From Sandaracinaceae bacterium (GTDB taxonomy: Bacteria > Myxococcota_A > Polyangia > Polyangiales > JADJQN01): a DNA stretch of 64,000 nt. A model generated the notes under the pieces. It did not search any database and had not been told where the DNA came from. It was given only the letters and a program-made list of their open reading frames with translations. Of this stretch, positions 1 to 8,491 are shown in pieces (position 1 is the first letter of the stretch; every line of letters begins with the position of its first letter). The position numbers were made by a program, and so were the translations under genes. Location of the stretch: assembly GCA_016712745.1 (NCBI GenBank), contig JADJQN010000003.1, forward strand, positions 1,674,001 to 1,738,000, given 5' to 3'.

Positions 1-1
1 T

Positions 2-520
2 TGGAGGCAGCTTTGGGAACGTGGCCGAGTGGAGGAAGTAGCGCGTGATGTGGAGGCGGCGTCGCACGAGCGTCTCGTCGTCGCGCAGCTCCCGGCTGGC
101 GCGACGCGCGCGAGCATTGACTTCGACAATTCGATACGGCTCGAAGGCTGGGAAGCGCCTGCACAAATGCGGCGCGGCGAAAGAGCTCGAGTTGTCCTCT
201 ACTTCCGTTGTTTGCATGCCATCGAACACGACTGGCGCATTTTCGTGCATGGTGATTCGCTGTCAAACTCGGAAGCACCTCGCATCGCTTTGGACCATTT
301 TCCGGGTCGTGATGCGGATTCAACACGCCAATGGAAAGAGGGCGAGCTCGTTCGCGATGAGTGCGAGATCAGCATCCCAACCGATTACTCCGCACGTGAG
401 GTCGTGCTTTAGACGGGCTGGTATCGTTCGGCGACGCGCATGCACGCATCGAGCAGAGCTATACTAATCGTGAACGACAAAGCACACGGGCCGCAGATTC
501 ACATCGTGAACAGCCCCTGA
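2..520 (+). pseudogene. 3' end of a membrane/glycosyltransferase-type gene with an in-frame TAG
   Basis: The reading frame is open from the window edge, reaches a TAG at 410-412, and continues in the same frame to a TGA at 518-520. The text around the stop reads SAREVVL-stop-TGWYRSATRMH. From memory of bacterial glycosyltransferase-type membrane proteins, a C-terminal beta-domain reads roughly RxGERxxxxxYF...W.IFVH.D......DH.P ... WxxGExxRDxxxIxIPxxxxxGxVxxWTGxYRGxxRM. The TAG sits where that family usually has Trp, so a TGG to TAG change is the simplest reading. Residues matching the module (IFVHGDS, DHFPGRD, WKEGELVRD) are all present. Frame 3 also ends nearby at 39-41 (GNVAEWRK-stop), so an upstream frameshift is possible too. 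Domain assignment is from memory of the family; the stop is seen directly. Confidence 0.55.
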
Positions 521-821
521 GAGGGTAGGCCTTGCATCAAGAGGCGGATGCGCGACGGCGAATTGCGACGGACGATGACGGCGTTTAACGGCGGACGAAT
601 CCGCTGACGACCGGTTCGCGAAAACGTGAGCAGCAGTATTTCATGCTCACGCGGGTTGGGCCGTGAATACGAGGGTGCGCTCAGCCGTCCGAGCGCACGT
701 ACCTGCAGGGGCACTTGGCTTCCTCACGAACCAAGCTGCGGGGAGACTGATCAGGGATGGAGTGGGCCGAAATCGCGAGTCCGATATCGCAGCCACACAC
801 ACAACTCTTTGAAAGTCATCC
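521..821. other. Gene-free stretch with two small hairpins
   Basis: No convincing coding frame is visible. Two short perfect stems stand out: GTGAGCA/TGCTCAC at 626-632 and 644-650, and GTGCGCTC/GAGCGCAC at 675-682 and 691-698. Neither is followed by a T-run, so they do not look like intrinsic terminators. The 3' part must contain the promoter of the gene at 822, but no clear -10/-35 pair was identified. Confidence 0.4.
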
Positions 822-1325
822 ATGTCGGACAAATTTCCGCGTTATAAGCTCATTGATTCGCGTGCAGAGCACGATGTCACCGACGCAGTCAGCGCGCTGA
901 TCGCCATCGGGGCTAGCATGACGCGAGTGCTGACGGAACTGCGAGAACGGGGAGCATCCACTGAAATCGTGCGCGAGATAGCGCGGCCCTCTCTATATGT
1001 GGGCGTGCACGCGCACAGCGTCCGCCTTCCCGACGCGACCATCATCTCGCTTGCGCGACGTGGTTCCGCACGGCGTATTCTCGCAGCGCTCGTATGCCAG
1101 CATCGGCGCGCCTCGGGCGATGCGCTTTCCGTAGCGGAAGTGTTCGAAGCGGGGTGGCCAGGCGAGCGTGCGCATCCGGAAGCCGCTGCTGCCCGGGTCT
1201 ATTCGACGATTCGTACGTTACGGAATCTCGGTCTGCGGCCATGGATCCTCCGTCGCGACGACGGCTACTTGCTTGCGACGGAACTTGACGTTCAGACGGC
1301 GTCCGACGATTTGCTATCCGCTTAG
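822..1325 (+). CDS. Winged-helix (transcriptional-regulator C-terminal-like) protein
   Basis: A 167-aa protein. Residues about 80-155 follow the pattern of OmpR/SARP-type winged helices: RRILAALV, then a segment on whether the cassette is used (SVAEVFEAGWPGER), then EAAAARVYSTIRTLRNLGL and a hairpin wing RRDDGYLL. In related Myxococcota proteins as I remember them, this module usually ends a much larger ATPase or kinase. Here only about 70 residues precede it and no ATPase motif is visible, so it is either a stand-alone DNA-binding protein or a remnant. The Shine-Dalgarno sequence is weak. A degraded echo of its C-terminus appears around 6797-6840. It probably binds DNA; the target is unknown, although the adjacent propeller-lipoprotein genes are an obvious candidate. 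Confidence 0.7.
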   Translation: MSDKFPRYKLIDSRAEHDVTDAVSALIAIGASMTRVLTELRERGASTEIVREIARPSLYVGVHAHSVRLPDATIISLARRGSARRILAALVCQHRRASGDALSVAEVFEAGWPGERAHPEAAAARVYSTIRTLRNLGLRPWILRRDDGYLLATELDVQTASDDLLSA

Positions 1326-1431
1326 AATGTTTGCGTTGAGAAAAAACGAAACCTGGCGAGTAGATTCGAAGCGCAGCGCTAGAAAATGTTACGGTCGTCG
1401 TGCTTCGTCAAAACAGGGGAAGGTTACTCTC

Positions 1432-3189
1432 ATGAACGTCAGCCTGATGCGTTTCACGTTGGTGTTGTTACCTTCACTTCTTCTTGGATGCGGCTCGTCG
1501 CCGCAAACTGCAATCGGAGATGGCGGGGCAGATTTATCACTCGACGCCTTCCGCGCGGACGCCTCCTCAACCGACGCATTCGCGAGCGACGCGCTGAGCG
1601 ATGCCGCCGAAGTCGATGGATCGAGTGCATGCACCAGCTCGGCTGATTGCGAACGTATCAATGAGGTCTGTCAGGACAGCGATCACACCTGCGCCTGCGC
1701 GGCCGGGTATGAGTTGGCCGGCAGCGCGTGCGTGCCAGAAGCCGGACTAATCCAACAGGAGTATTTGAAGGCATCGAATACTGGCGCCGATGACGGTTTT
1801 GGAGTTGCTGCTGCTGTCTCCGCGGACGGAAACACAATCGCGGTTTCCGCTGTGGGGGAATCAAGCAACGCGCGCGGAGTCGGCGGCGATGAGACGGACG
1901 ACTCAAGCGACAGCAGTGGGGCAGTCTATGTATTCGCACGAGACGGCGTGACCTGGCGACAGCAAGCCTACATCAAAACGTCCAACAGCGAGGCCGGCGA
2001 CGGATTCGGAGCGATCGGAGCGGTCGCTCTGTCAGGCGACGGCAGCACGCTCGTCGTGGGGGCGATCTCGGAGGACAGCGCGGCAAGCGGTGTAGGCGGC
2101 GACCAAACGAGCAACTCAGCGACTTCGGCAGGAGCGGTCTACGTATTTACTCGCACCGCTGACTCGTGGAGTCAGCAGGCGTACATCAAGGCGTCGAATC
2201 CCGACTCACAAGACTTGTTCGGACGCAGAGTTGCAGTGAGTGCGGACGGCGACACGGTTGCGGTCGGAACAGAGTACGAGAGTAGCAACGCAACTGGCGT
2301 TGGAGGCATTCAATCCGACAACACGTCTCTCGGAGCTGGAGCCGTGTACGTGTTCGCCCGCGTCGGCACAGCGTGGAGCCAGGAAGCGTACGTAAAAGCC
2401 TCCAACACGGACGCGAACGACGGGTTCGGCACATCGGTCTCATTGTCCGGGGATGGAAACTTGCTTGCAGTCGGCGCACCCGGCGAAGACGGCGCGGGTA
2501 CAGGGCTCGGCGGGACCGATTCAGATGACTCGTTCACCGGGGCAGGAGCGGCTTACTTGTTTGAGCGAGTGGCACACTCATGGACGCAGACCGCGTATGT
2601 GAAAGCGTCCAATACAAGTTCGGTTGATGCGTTTGGTAGCTCCATCGCTATCGCAAGCGACGGTCACACACTCGTTGTTGGTGCCCAAACCGAAGACGGT
2701 GCATCCCAGGGCATTAACGGAAATCAGAGCGTCAGAGGCGCATTCTACAGTGGCGCGGCATACATCTTTGCGCAGAGCGGGTCGACGTGGGTGCAGCAGG
2801 CATACGTCAAGGCGTCCAACGCGGAAGGCATGGATCTGTTCGGAAAAGCCGTGAGTATCAGCGCGGACGGCAGTACGGTCCTCGTCAGCACAAGTCGCGA
2901 GGGAAGCTCGGCGGTCGGCATCAACGGCGACGAGTCAGACAACTCCGCGGTCCAGAGCGGTGCGGTATATCTGTTACAAAGAGTCGGGAGCGCTTGGACG
3001 CAAGAGGCCTATCTCAAGGCATCCAACAGCGAAGCCGGAGATCAGTTCGCGGCGATTGGGATCTCCGGCGATGCTCACACGATTGTTGTTGGCGCAGTGA
3101 GCGAGGACAGCGCTGCGACAGGCGTGGCAGGCGATCAGACCAGCAATGCTCAGACGGATAGCGGCGCGGCTTACGTCTTCGCGCGCTAG
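1432..3189 (+). CDS. Lipoprotein with EGF-like segment and seven FG-GAP-like repeats
   Basis: A 585-aa protein starting at the ATG preceded by AGGGGAAGG; the frame is open further upstream, but only this start yields a signal peptide. The lipobox is LLLGC with Cys20. After it come an Asp/Ala-rich linker (about 25-60), a six-Cys EGF-like stretch (about 64-101), and seven repeats of about 69 residues. Each repeat opens with a Y(V/I/L)KxSN motif, carries xSxDGxTxxVGA and GVGGDQTxNS-type loops, and closes with GAxYVF. Seven units suggest a complete seven-bladed beta-propeller of the FG-GAP/integrin-alpha type; the acidic GxDxG-like loops may bind calcium. It is the first of three consecutive homologues but is the most divergent and the only one with the EGF-like module. 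Predicted location is the outer membrane or cell surface; the ligand is unknown. Confidence 0.85.
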   Translation: MNVSLMRFTLVLLPSLLLGCGSSPQTAIGDGGADLSLDAFRADASSTDAFASDALSDAAEVDGSSACTSSADCERINEVCQDSDHTCACAAGYELAGSACVPEAGLIQQEYLKASNTGADDGFGVAAAVSADGNTIAVSAVGESSNARGVGGDETDDSSDSSGAVYVFARDGVTWRQQAYIKTSNSEAGDGFGAIGAVALSGDGSTLVVGAISEDSAASGVGGDQTSNSATSAGAVYVFTRTADSWSQQAYIKASNPDSQDLFGRRVAVSADGDTVAVGTEYESSNATGVGGIQSDNTSLGAGAVYVFARVGTAWSQEAYVKASNTDANDGFGTSVSLSGDGNLLAVGAPGEDGAGTGLGGTDSDDSFTGAGAAYLFERVAHSWTQTAYVKASNTSSVDAFGSSIAIASDGHTLVVGAQTEDGASQGINGNQSVRGAFYSGAAYIFAQSGSTWVQQAYVKASNAEGMDLFGKAVSISADGSTVLVSTSREGSSAVGINGDESDNSAVQSGAVYLLQRVGSAWTQEAYLKASNSEAGDQFAAIGISGDAHTIVVGAVSEDSAATGVAGDQTSNAQTDSGAAYVFAR

Positions 3190-3307
3190 CGCTACCGCGT
3201 GGCCTTGGGACTACCGTCAGACCGTATCAGAAAGTTTCTGTGACACCTTTGGCTCGGCGCACGTCAGAGTGTGAGACCAACAGAACACCAGCAACTAGGG
3301 GAACCGA

Positions 3308-4999
3308 ATGAATACGCTACGCTGCAAGCTCTGTGTCTTAACCGTATTAACCGCCGCCACGTTTCTCGCCGGCGGTTGTGGTGGCGACCCCGCAGCAAAC
3401 CTAGATTCGGGCGTGCCGATCGATTCTGCGGTTCCCGCAGACGCGAGTTTGCTCGATGCGCCTGAATCCGACGCTGCGTCGCAACGGGATATGGCGATGC
3501 TCGACGCAACTCAGATCGATGCAGCATTACGCGATGCGGGGTCCGACGCAGGTCCTGCCCTAAGTCAGCAGGCATACGTCAAAGCGTCCAACACCGACGG
3601 CAATGACTCCTTTGGCTATACTGTTGCACTGTCCGCCGACGGACACACGTTGGCGGTGGGCGCGTCCAACGAGGACAGCAACGCAACCGGGGTTGGTGGC
3701 GCGGAGGCCAATGACTCTGCAGCCTCGGCGGGTGCGGTTTACGTCTTCACGCGCGCTGGCGAAGCTTGGACTCAACAGGCGTATATCAAGGCGTCAAACA
3801 CAGGCAGATACGACTACTTCGGGCGAAGCGTTTCCTTGTCGGCCGACGGGAACACGTTGGTGATCGGGGCTCCCGGCGAGGAGAGCAACGCGACGGGGGT
3901 CGGAGGCAATCAAGCCGACAACTCCCTATTGAACGCGGGTGCTGTGTATGTTTTCACCAGGTCGGGAATCGCGTGGACACAGAATGCTTATGTAAAAGCG
4001 TCGAACACCGGTGCCGAGGACAGGTTCGGGGACGCGGTTTCGATTTCAGCCGACGGGCACACACTGGCGATCGGCACGTCCTCGGAAAGTAGCAACGCCA
4101 GGGGGATCGGCGGAGATCAAGCCGACAACTCCGCAATGCGCGCGGGCGCAGTCTACGTGTTCACTGGAGGGGGCGGGGATTGGACTCAAGAGGCCTATAT
4201 CAAGGCCTCGAACTCCGAAGCCTTCGACGTGTTCGGGGAAAGTCTTTCTTTGTCCTCCGACGGCGATACGTTGGCGGTGGGTGCATCCAGCGAAGCGAGC
4301 AACGCCACGGGCATCGGGGGCAATCAGTCGGACAACTCCGTATACCACGCAGGTGCGGTGTATGTGTTTATGCGGTCGGGAATCGCTTGGGCCCAACAGG
4401 CCTACGTCAAAGCGTCGAATACAGATTCAGACGCTTTCGGGTACAGCGTTTCGTTGTCGGGGGATGGAGACGTTCTAGCGGTGGGTGCGTACGGCGAAGA
4501 CAGCAACGCGACGGGAGTCGCCGGCAATCAGGCGGACGACTCAGCACCTAGCGCGGGCGCGGTTTACGTTTTTGTGCGGTCAGGAATCACGTGGACCCAA
4601 GATGCCTACGTCAAAGCGTCGAACACCGAGACCTCCGACTCGTTTGGGTTCGGCGTGGCGCTGTCGACCGACGGGAACACGTTGGCGGTGCGTGCCGCGA
4701 GCGAAGACAGCAGCGCCACTGGCATCGGTGGCAATCAGACGGACAACTCAGCAAGCGACTCAGGTGCGGTCTACGTGTTTGCGCGTGCGGAGGAAGTTTG
4801 GGCGCAATCCGCCTACGTCAAGGCATCGAATCCGGATTCCGAGGATTGGTTTGGATCCGGCCTTTCATTGTCTGCCGACGGGCGCACGCTGTCGGTCGGT
4901 GCGTTCGGTGAGGCTAGCAACGCAACGGGCATCGATGGCGACCAGCTCGATAACTCCGCAACCAACGCCGGCGCGACTTACATCTTCGCCGTGCCCTGA
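3308..4999 (+). CDS. Seven-repeat FG-GAP-like propeller lipoprotein (tandem paralogue A)
   Basis: A 563-aa lipoprotein with signal peptide and lipobox LAGGC (Cys24), an Asp/Ala-rich linker to about residue 80, then seven repeats opening with Y(V/I)KASN at about residues 84-90 and every 66-69 residues after. Blades end in AGAVYVFTR-type strands and contain DSNATGVGGNQADNS-type loops. The start ATG follows AGGGGAACCG. It has exactly the same length as the next gene and shares near-identical 5' sequence with it, so the pair arose by recent duplication or gene conversion. Relative to the preceding gene it lacks the EGF-like region. Function is not known; surface adhesion or ligand binding is the family-based guess. 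Confidence 0.85.
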   Translation: MNTLRCKLCVLTVLTAATFLAGGCGGDPAANLDSGVPIDSAVPADASLLDAPESDAASQRDMAMLDATQIDAALRDAGSDAGPALSQQAYVKASNTDGNDSFGYTVALSADGHTLAVGASNEDSNATGVGGAEANDSAASAGAVYVFTRAGEAWTQQAYIKASNTGRYDYFGRSVSLSADGNTLVIGAPGEESNATGVGGNQADNSLLNAGAVYVFTRSGIAWTQNAYVKASNTGAEDRFGDAVSISADGHTLAIGTSSESSNARGIGGDQADNSAMRAGAVYVFTGGGGDWTQEAYIKASNSEAFDVFGESLSLSSDGDTLAVGASSEASNATGIGGNQSDNSVYHAGAVYVFMRSGIAWAQQAYVKASNTDSDAFGYSVSLSGDGDVLAVGAYGEDSNATGVAGNQADDSAPSAGAVYVFVRSGITWTQDAYVKASNTETSDSFGFGVALSTDGNTLAVRAASEDSSATGIGGNQTDNSASDSGAVYVFARAEEVWAQSAYVKASNPDSEDWFGSGLSLSADGRTLSVGAFGEASNATGIDGDQLDNSATNAGATYIFAVP

Positions 5000-5072
5000 C
5001 ATCTACGAACACTCGATCTTGGAAATCAGATGTGGGGCTCCATGGAAGAGCGCCACACTTTAGGAGACCCGA

Positions 5073-6764
5073 ATGAATACGCGATGCTGGAACTTCACCA
5101 CCTTGACCATGGCGGCGCTCGCCGCCTTTCTCGCCGGCGGTTGTGGTGGCGACCCCGCAGCAAGCCTAGATTCGGGCGTGCCGGTGGACTCCGCGATCGC
5201 GACAGATGCGAGTCGTCTCGACGCAGGCGTATTCGAGGATGCCGGGCGCGCAGACATGGCTTTGATCGATGCGGCCGAGCTGGATGCTGGACTCGATGCG
5301 GGCTCCGACGCAGGTCCCGCGCCGAATCAGCAGGCATATGTAAAAGCGTCCAACACCGACGTCAGTGACTCATTCGGGTACACAGTTGCGCTTTCCGCTG
5401 ACGGAAACACATTGGCGGTCGGTGCGCCCAACGAGGACAGTAACGCGACCGGAGTTGGCGGCGCAGAGGCTGACGACACTGCTGGCTCATCGGGCGCGGT
5501 CTATGTGTTCACGCGGACCGGCGAGACGTGGACTCAACAGGCGTACATCAAAGCGTCCAACGCAGGCACCGGCGACCACTTCGGATCCAAAGTTTCGCTC
5601 TCCGCGGATGGGAACACGCTGGCGATTGGTGCACCCGATGAGGACAGTAACGCCACCGGCGTCGGCGGCAATCAAACCGACAACTCTGCAGGTTTCGCGG
5701 GCGCGGTCTATGTGTTCGCGCGCGCGGCGGGAACTTGGACGCAAGACGCTTACGTCAAAGCGTCGAACACCGCTGGCCAAGACTTTTTTGGGACGGCTGT
5801 TTCCTTGTCAGCGGACGGCAACACGCTTGCCGTGGGTGCATACGGCGAGGACAGCAACGCAACAGGTATAGGCGGCAATCAAGCGGACAACTCCGCCACG
5901 CTTGCCGGCGCCATCTACGTTTTCTCTCGTGAGGAAGGGGTCTGGAGCCAAGAGGCATATGTCAAAGCGTCGAACACCGACGCCGAGGACATGTTTGGTA
6001 CCATTGTTTCGTTGTCCGCCGACGGCAATACGTTGGCGGTCGGTGCACAGGATGAGGATAGCGGTGCCACCGGCATCGGCGGCAATCAGGCCGATGAGTC
6101 AACGGGCGGCGCTGGCGCTGTGTATGTGTTCTCGCGCGCGGCAAGCGTGTGGACTCAAACGGCGTACATCAAAGCGTCGAATAGCGAAGGCGCCGACTAT
6201 TTCTCCGGCGGTCTCTCTTTGTCGGCCGACGGCAACACGCTCGCCGTAGGTGCATACGGCGAGGACAGCAATGCCAGGGGCATCGGTGGGAATCAGGCGG
6301 ACAATTCCGCGGAAGAGTCGGGCGCGGTGTATCTGTTCGTGCACGCGGGCTCCGTGTGGACCCAACAAGCCTATGTCAAAGCGTCGAACACGGACGCCGG
6401 GGACTTTTTTGGTGGCCGTGTTTCATTGTCGGCTGACGGAAGTGCGTTGGCGGTGGGCGCTGTCTACGAGGCGAGCATCGCCACGGGCGTAGGCGGCAAT
6501 CAAGCTGATAACTCCGCACGAGATGCGGGCGCAATCTATTTATTTACGCGCGAGGCAGGCTCTTGGGCACAACGTGCGTACGTTAAGGCGTCCAACACTG
6601 AGGCACTCGATGGGTTCGGTGGAGGCATGATGTTGTCGTCGGATGGCAGTACGCTCGCGGCAGGTGCATCTACCGAGGACAGCAACGCCATCGGCATCGG
6701 CGGCGATCAAGCCGACAACTCCGCAGACGGCGCAGGCGCAACCTACATCTTCGCCGTGCCCTGA
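5073..6764 (+). CDS. Seven-repeat FG-GAP-like propeller lipoprotein (tandem paralogue B)
   Basis: A 563-aa lipoprotein, same length as its upstream neighbour, lipobox LAGGC (Cys24), Shine-Dalgarno TAGGAGACCCG before the ATG. Seven Y(V/I)KASN repeats follow the acidic linker. Both paralogues end with GATYIFAVP followed by a TGA. The 37-bp segment at 5127-5163 is identical to 3362-3398, with a further 19 bp identical after one mismatch, whereas the linkers diverge soon after. This is a mature duplicate, not a fragment: no frameshift or stop is seen. It may be co-transcribed with the upstream gene across a 73-bp gap, as no terminator hairpin is visible between them. Confidence 0.85.
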   Translation: MNTRCWNFTTLTMAALAAFLAGGCGGDPAASLDSGVPVDSAIATDASRLDAGVFEDAGRADMALIDAAELDAGLDAGSDAGPAPNQQAYVKASNTDVSDSFGYTVALSADGNTLAVGAPNEDSNATGVGGAEADDTAGSSGAVYVFTRTGETWTQQAYIKASNAGTGDHFGSKVSLSADGNTLAIGAPDEDSNATGVGGNQTDNSAGFAGAVYVFARAAGTWTQDAYVKASNTAGQDFFGTAVSLSADGNTLAVGAYGEDSNATGIGGNQADNSATLAGAIYVFSREEGVWSQEAYVKASNTDAEDMFGTIVSLSADGNTLAVGAQDEDSGATGIGGNQADESTGGAGAVYVFSRAASVWTQTAYIKASNSEGADYFSGGLSLSADGNTLAVGAYGEDSNARGIGGNQADNSAEESGAVYLFVHAGSVWTQQAYVKASNTDAGDFFGGRVSLSADGSALAVGAVYEASIATGVGGNQADNSARDAGAIYLFTREAGSWAQRAYVKASNTEALDGFGGGMMLSSDGSTLAAGASTEDSNAIGIGGDQADNSADGAGATYIFAVP

Positions 6765-6950
6765 TTGCGCGAGGCCCTCGCTCGTCAAGGCGCGCGCATG
6801 CTCGTGACGGATTTCGACGTTCAGACGGAGTCAGACGGCGTGCGAAGTATTCAGAAGATATGCGTCGAGAGGAATTGAACAACACGGATACCGTCGACGT
6901 CGCTAACACCAACGAAGCTTCTGTGCTCACCACCCGTTGAGGTAAGGCCG

Positions 6951-8333
6951 ATGTCAATGCTATCCGTTCATTCCGCCAATAGACGCCGCGTATCTTTTCT
7001 ATCGCTCGCACTCGTCTGTCTGACGGGCGGTTGCGCAGGCGAGCAGGACGCACCTGCATCGCAAGCCGAGGTCGTGGGCAGCGTCGGCGGCGAGAGCCTC
7101 GATGGTCGCGTCATGGTGGCGAATGTCCTGCGCGAAGCTGGCGCACCACTTGCGCCGGCACCAAACCAACGCCTGCAAATCTATCTCGGTGAAGCGGGCG
7201 CAGTGATCACTGCATTCTGCCCCGACTTCGCCGTGGATACGTCAAAGGTTGTTCTCTTACTCGACATCTACGCGGCGAGCATCGGCCCCGCGCAGTACAA
7301 CGTTTGCGATGGATTCAGTTGTGAAGCGCCGTACGCCCAAGCGAACTGGTCGGGGCCCCTCAACGGTGCGTTTGGAGTTGACGCCGTGAGCGGAACCGTG
7401 ACCCTGACCGAAGTGGGTGAAGTCGCGACTGGTACGTTCACCCTGATGTTCGGAACCGACGAAGTAAGCGGACAGTTTAGCGCGCCGATTGGCTGCCACG
7501 ACGAACGTGGCGAACCTGCGCTCGACGAGGTCTGCCGAACTGCGGCGTGCAGCACGCATGACTACGCAATCAATGTGGTCTCCTTCCCGCAAGTCAACGA
7601 AGACGGACTTCTTGGATTCGATATCGACCAAACCAGCGCTACGGTTTGCGGTCAGCCAGATGCAATGTCGCCGGCTCCACATGCGCACACCGGTGTCGAC
7701 AACGCCGTCGGGCCTGTGCTCGCTTCGCTTGAAACTGGGTTTCTTCAAACGCAGATCAACGCAGGTGAAACCGTTCAACTGATTCGCGTCGAAGGCGTCG
7801 ACGAGTTTCAGAATGATGAGCACGTGCGTGTAACTTTGCTCGTTGGGCAGGCATCCGACCGATTCTCTTTTACTCATGAGGCGTTCGGGCACTTCGCGCC
7901 CCATCAGACGTTCAGCGCCTGGGCGTCGAGTTACGTCGACGAGGCACATACCCAGCCGCGCTTCTCATCTATGGAAGGCTCGATTGTGAATGGTGTGTTG
8001 TTGGTACACGCCGAAGATGCGCCGCTCCTGATGTCGATCGCGGACGTGGCCGTGGTTGGGGCACGACTTGATAGTGCGCAGATTGAAGTTTCCATCACGC
8101 CCGACGGTCTCGATCGCGGAATCATCGGTGGCTCGATCGACATCCCCCACTTCGTAAGCGCACTCAGTTCAGCCCCGCAGTTTTCGTCGTATGTCCCTTC
8201 GTACGAAGCTCTTCTGCGAAGCGTTGCCGACTTGAATCCCGATGGAGATGGCACGTGTCAGTCCGTGTCCCTCACGCAAGCGTTCGATGCTGTATCCGCA
8301 TCGATTGGCGGGACCGTGGTTACAGGTCGCTAG
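6951..8333 (+). CDS. Lipoprotein of unknown function
   Basis: A 460-aa protein beginning after a GAGGTAAGG ribosome site. The N-terminus has an RRR cluster, a hydrophobic core and lipobox LTGGC (Cys28). I do not recognise the family. The first half (about 55-200) resembles a beta-rich domain with NWSGPLNGAF and GTFTLMFG-type strands; the second half contains DxNxDGDGTC near the C-terminus (about 434-439), like a short calcium-binding loop. Several paired Cys (for example around 105, 113, 187, 200, 204, 230) suggest disulfides and an extracytoplasmic location. It lies directly after the propeller genes in the same orientation but shares no repeats with them. Confidence 0.75.
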   Translation: MSMLSVHSANRRRVSFLSLALVCLTGGCAGEQDAPASQAEVVGSVGGESLDGRVMVANVLREAGAPLAPAPNQRLQIYLGEAGAVITAFCPDFAVDTSKVVLLLDIYAASIGPAQYNVCDGFSCEAPYAQANWSGPLNGAFGVDAVSGTVTLTEVGEVATGTFTLMFGTDEVSGQFSAPIGCHDERGEPALDEVCRTAACSTHDYAINVVSFPQVNEDGLLGFDIDQTSATVCGQPDAMSPAPHAHTGVDNAVGPVLASLETGFLQTQINAGETVQLIRVEGVDEFQNDEHVRVTLLVGQASDRFSFTHEAFGHFAPHQTFSAWASSYVDEAHTQPRFSSMEGSIVNGVLLVHAEDAPLLMSIADVAVVGARLDSAQIEVSITPDGLDRGIIGGSIDIPHFVSALSSAPQFSSYVPSYEALLRSVADLNPDGDGTCQSVSLTQAFDAVSASIGGTVVTGR

Positions 8334-8491
8334 TGCACCGAAGACGCGCCGCACGTCATTGCCGCCATCCTCTTCGAGCGCTATCGCAACGACGATAAAG
8401 GAGGGAGGTTCGATTCCGCCAACGGGCGCGCATCGACCGAAAGTTAGCACTGCGGGTGCTGCGGCGCAGCGGAAAGCCACAACGACCGCAG

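Noticed and set aside
1168..1431. N-terminal extension of the first propeller lipoprotein
   Set aside because: It overlaps the winged-helix gene and lacks a signal peptide; the ATG at 1,432 has a ribosome site and lipobox.
1432..6764. CRISPR array or tandem DNA repeats in the propeller genes
   Set aside because: The periodicity is about 200 bp and follows protein repeat units in frame; no short identical repeats with spacers.
7257..7949. 230-aa minus-strand frame opposite the lipoprotein at 6,951
   Set aside because: Antisense shadow of a lipoprotein gene with signal peptide and ribosome site; no family pattern.
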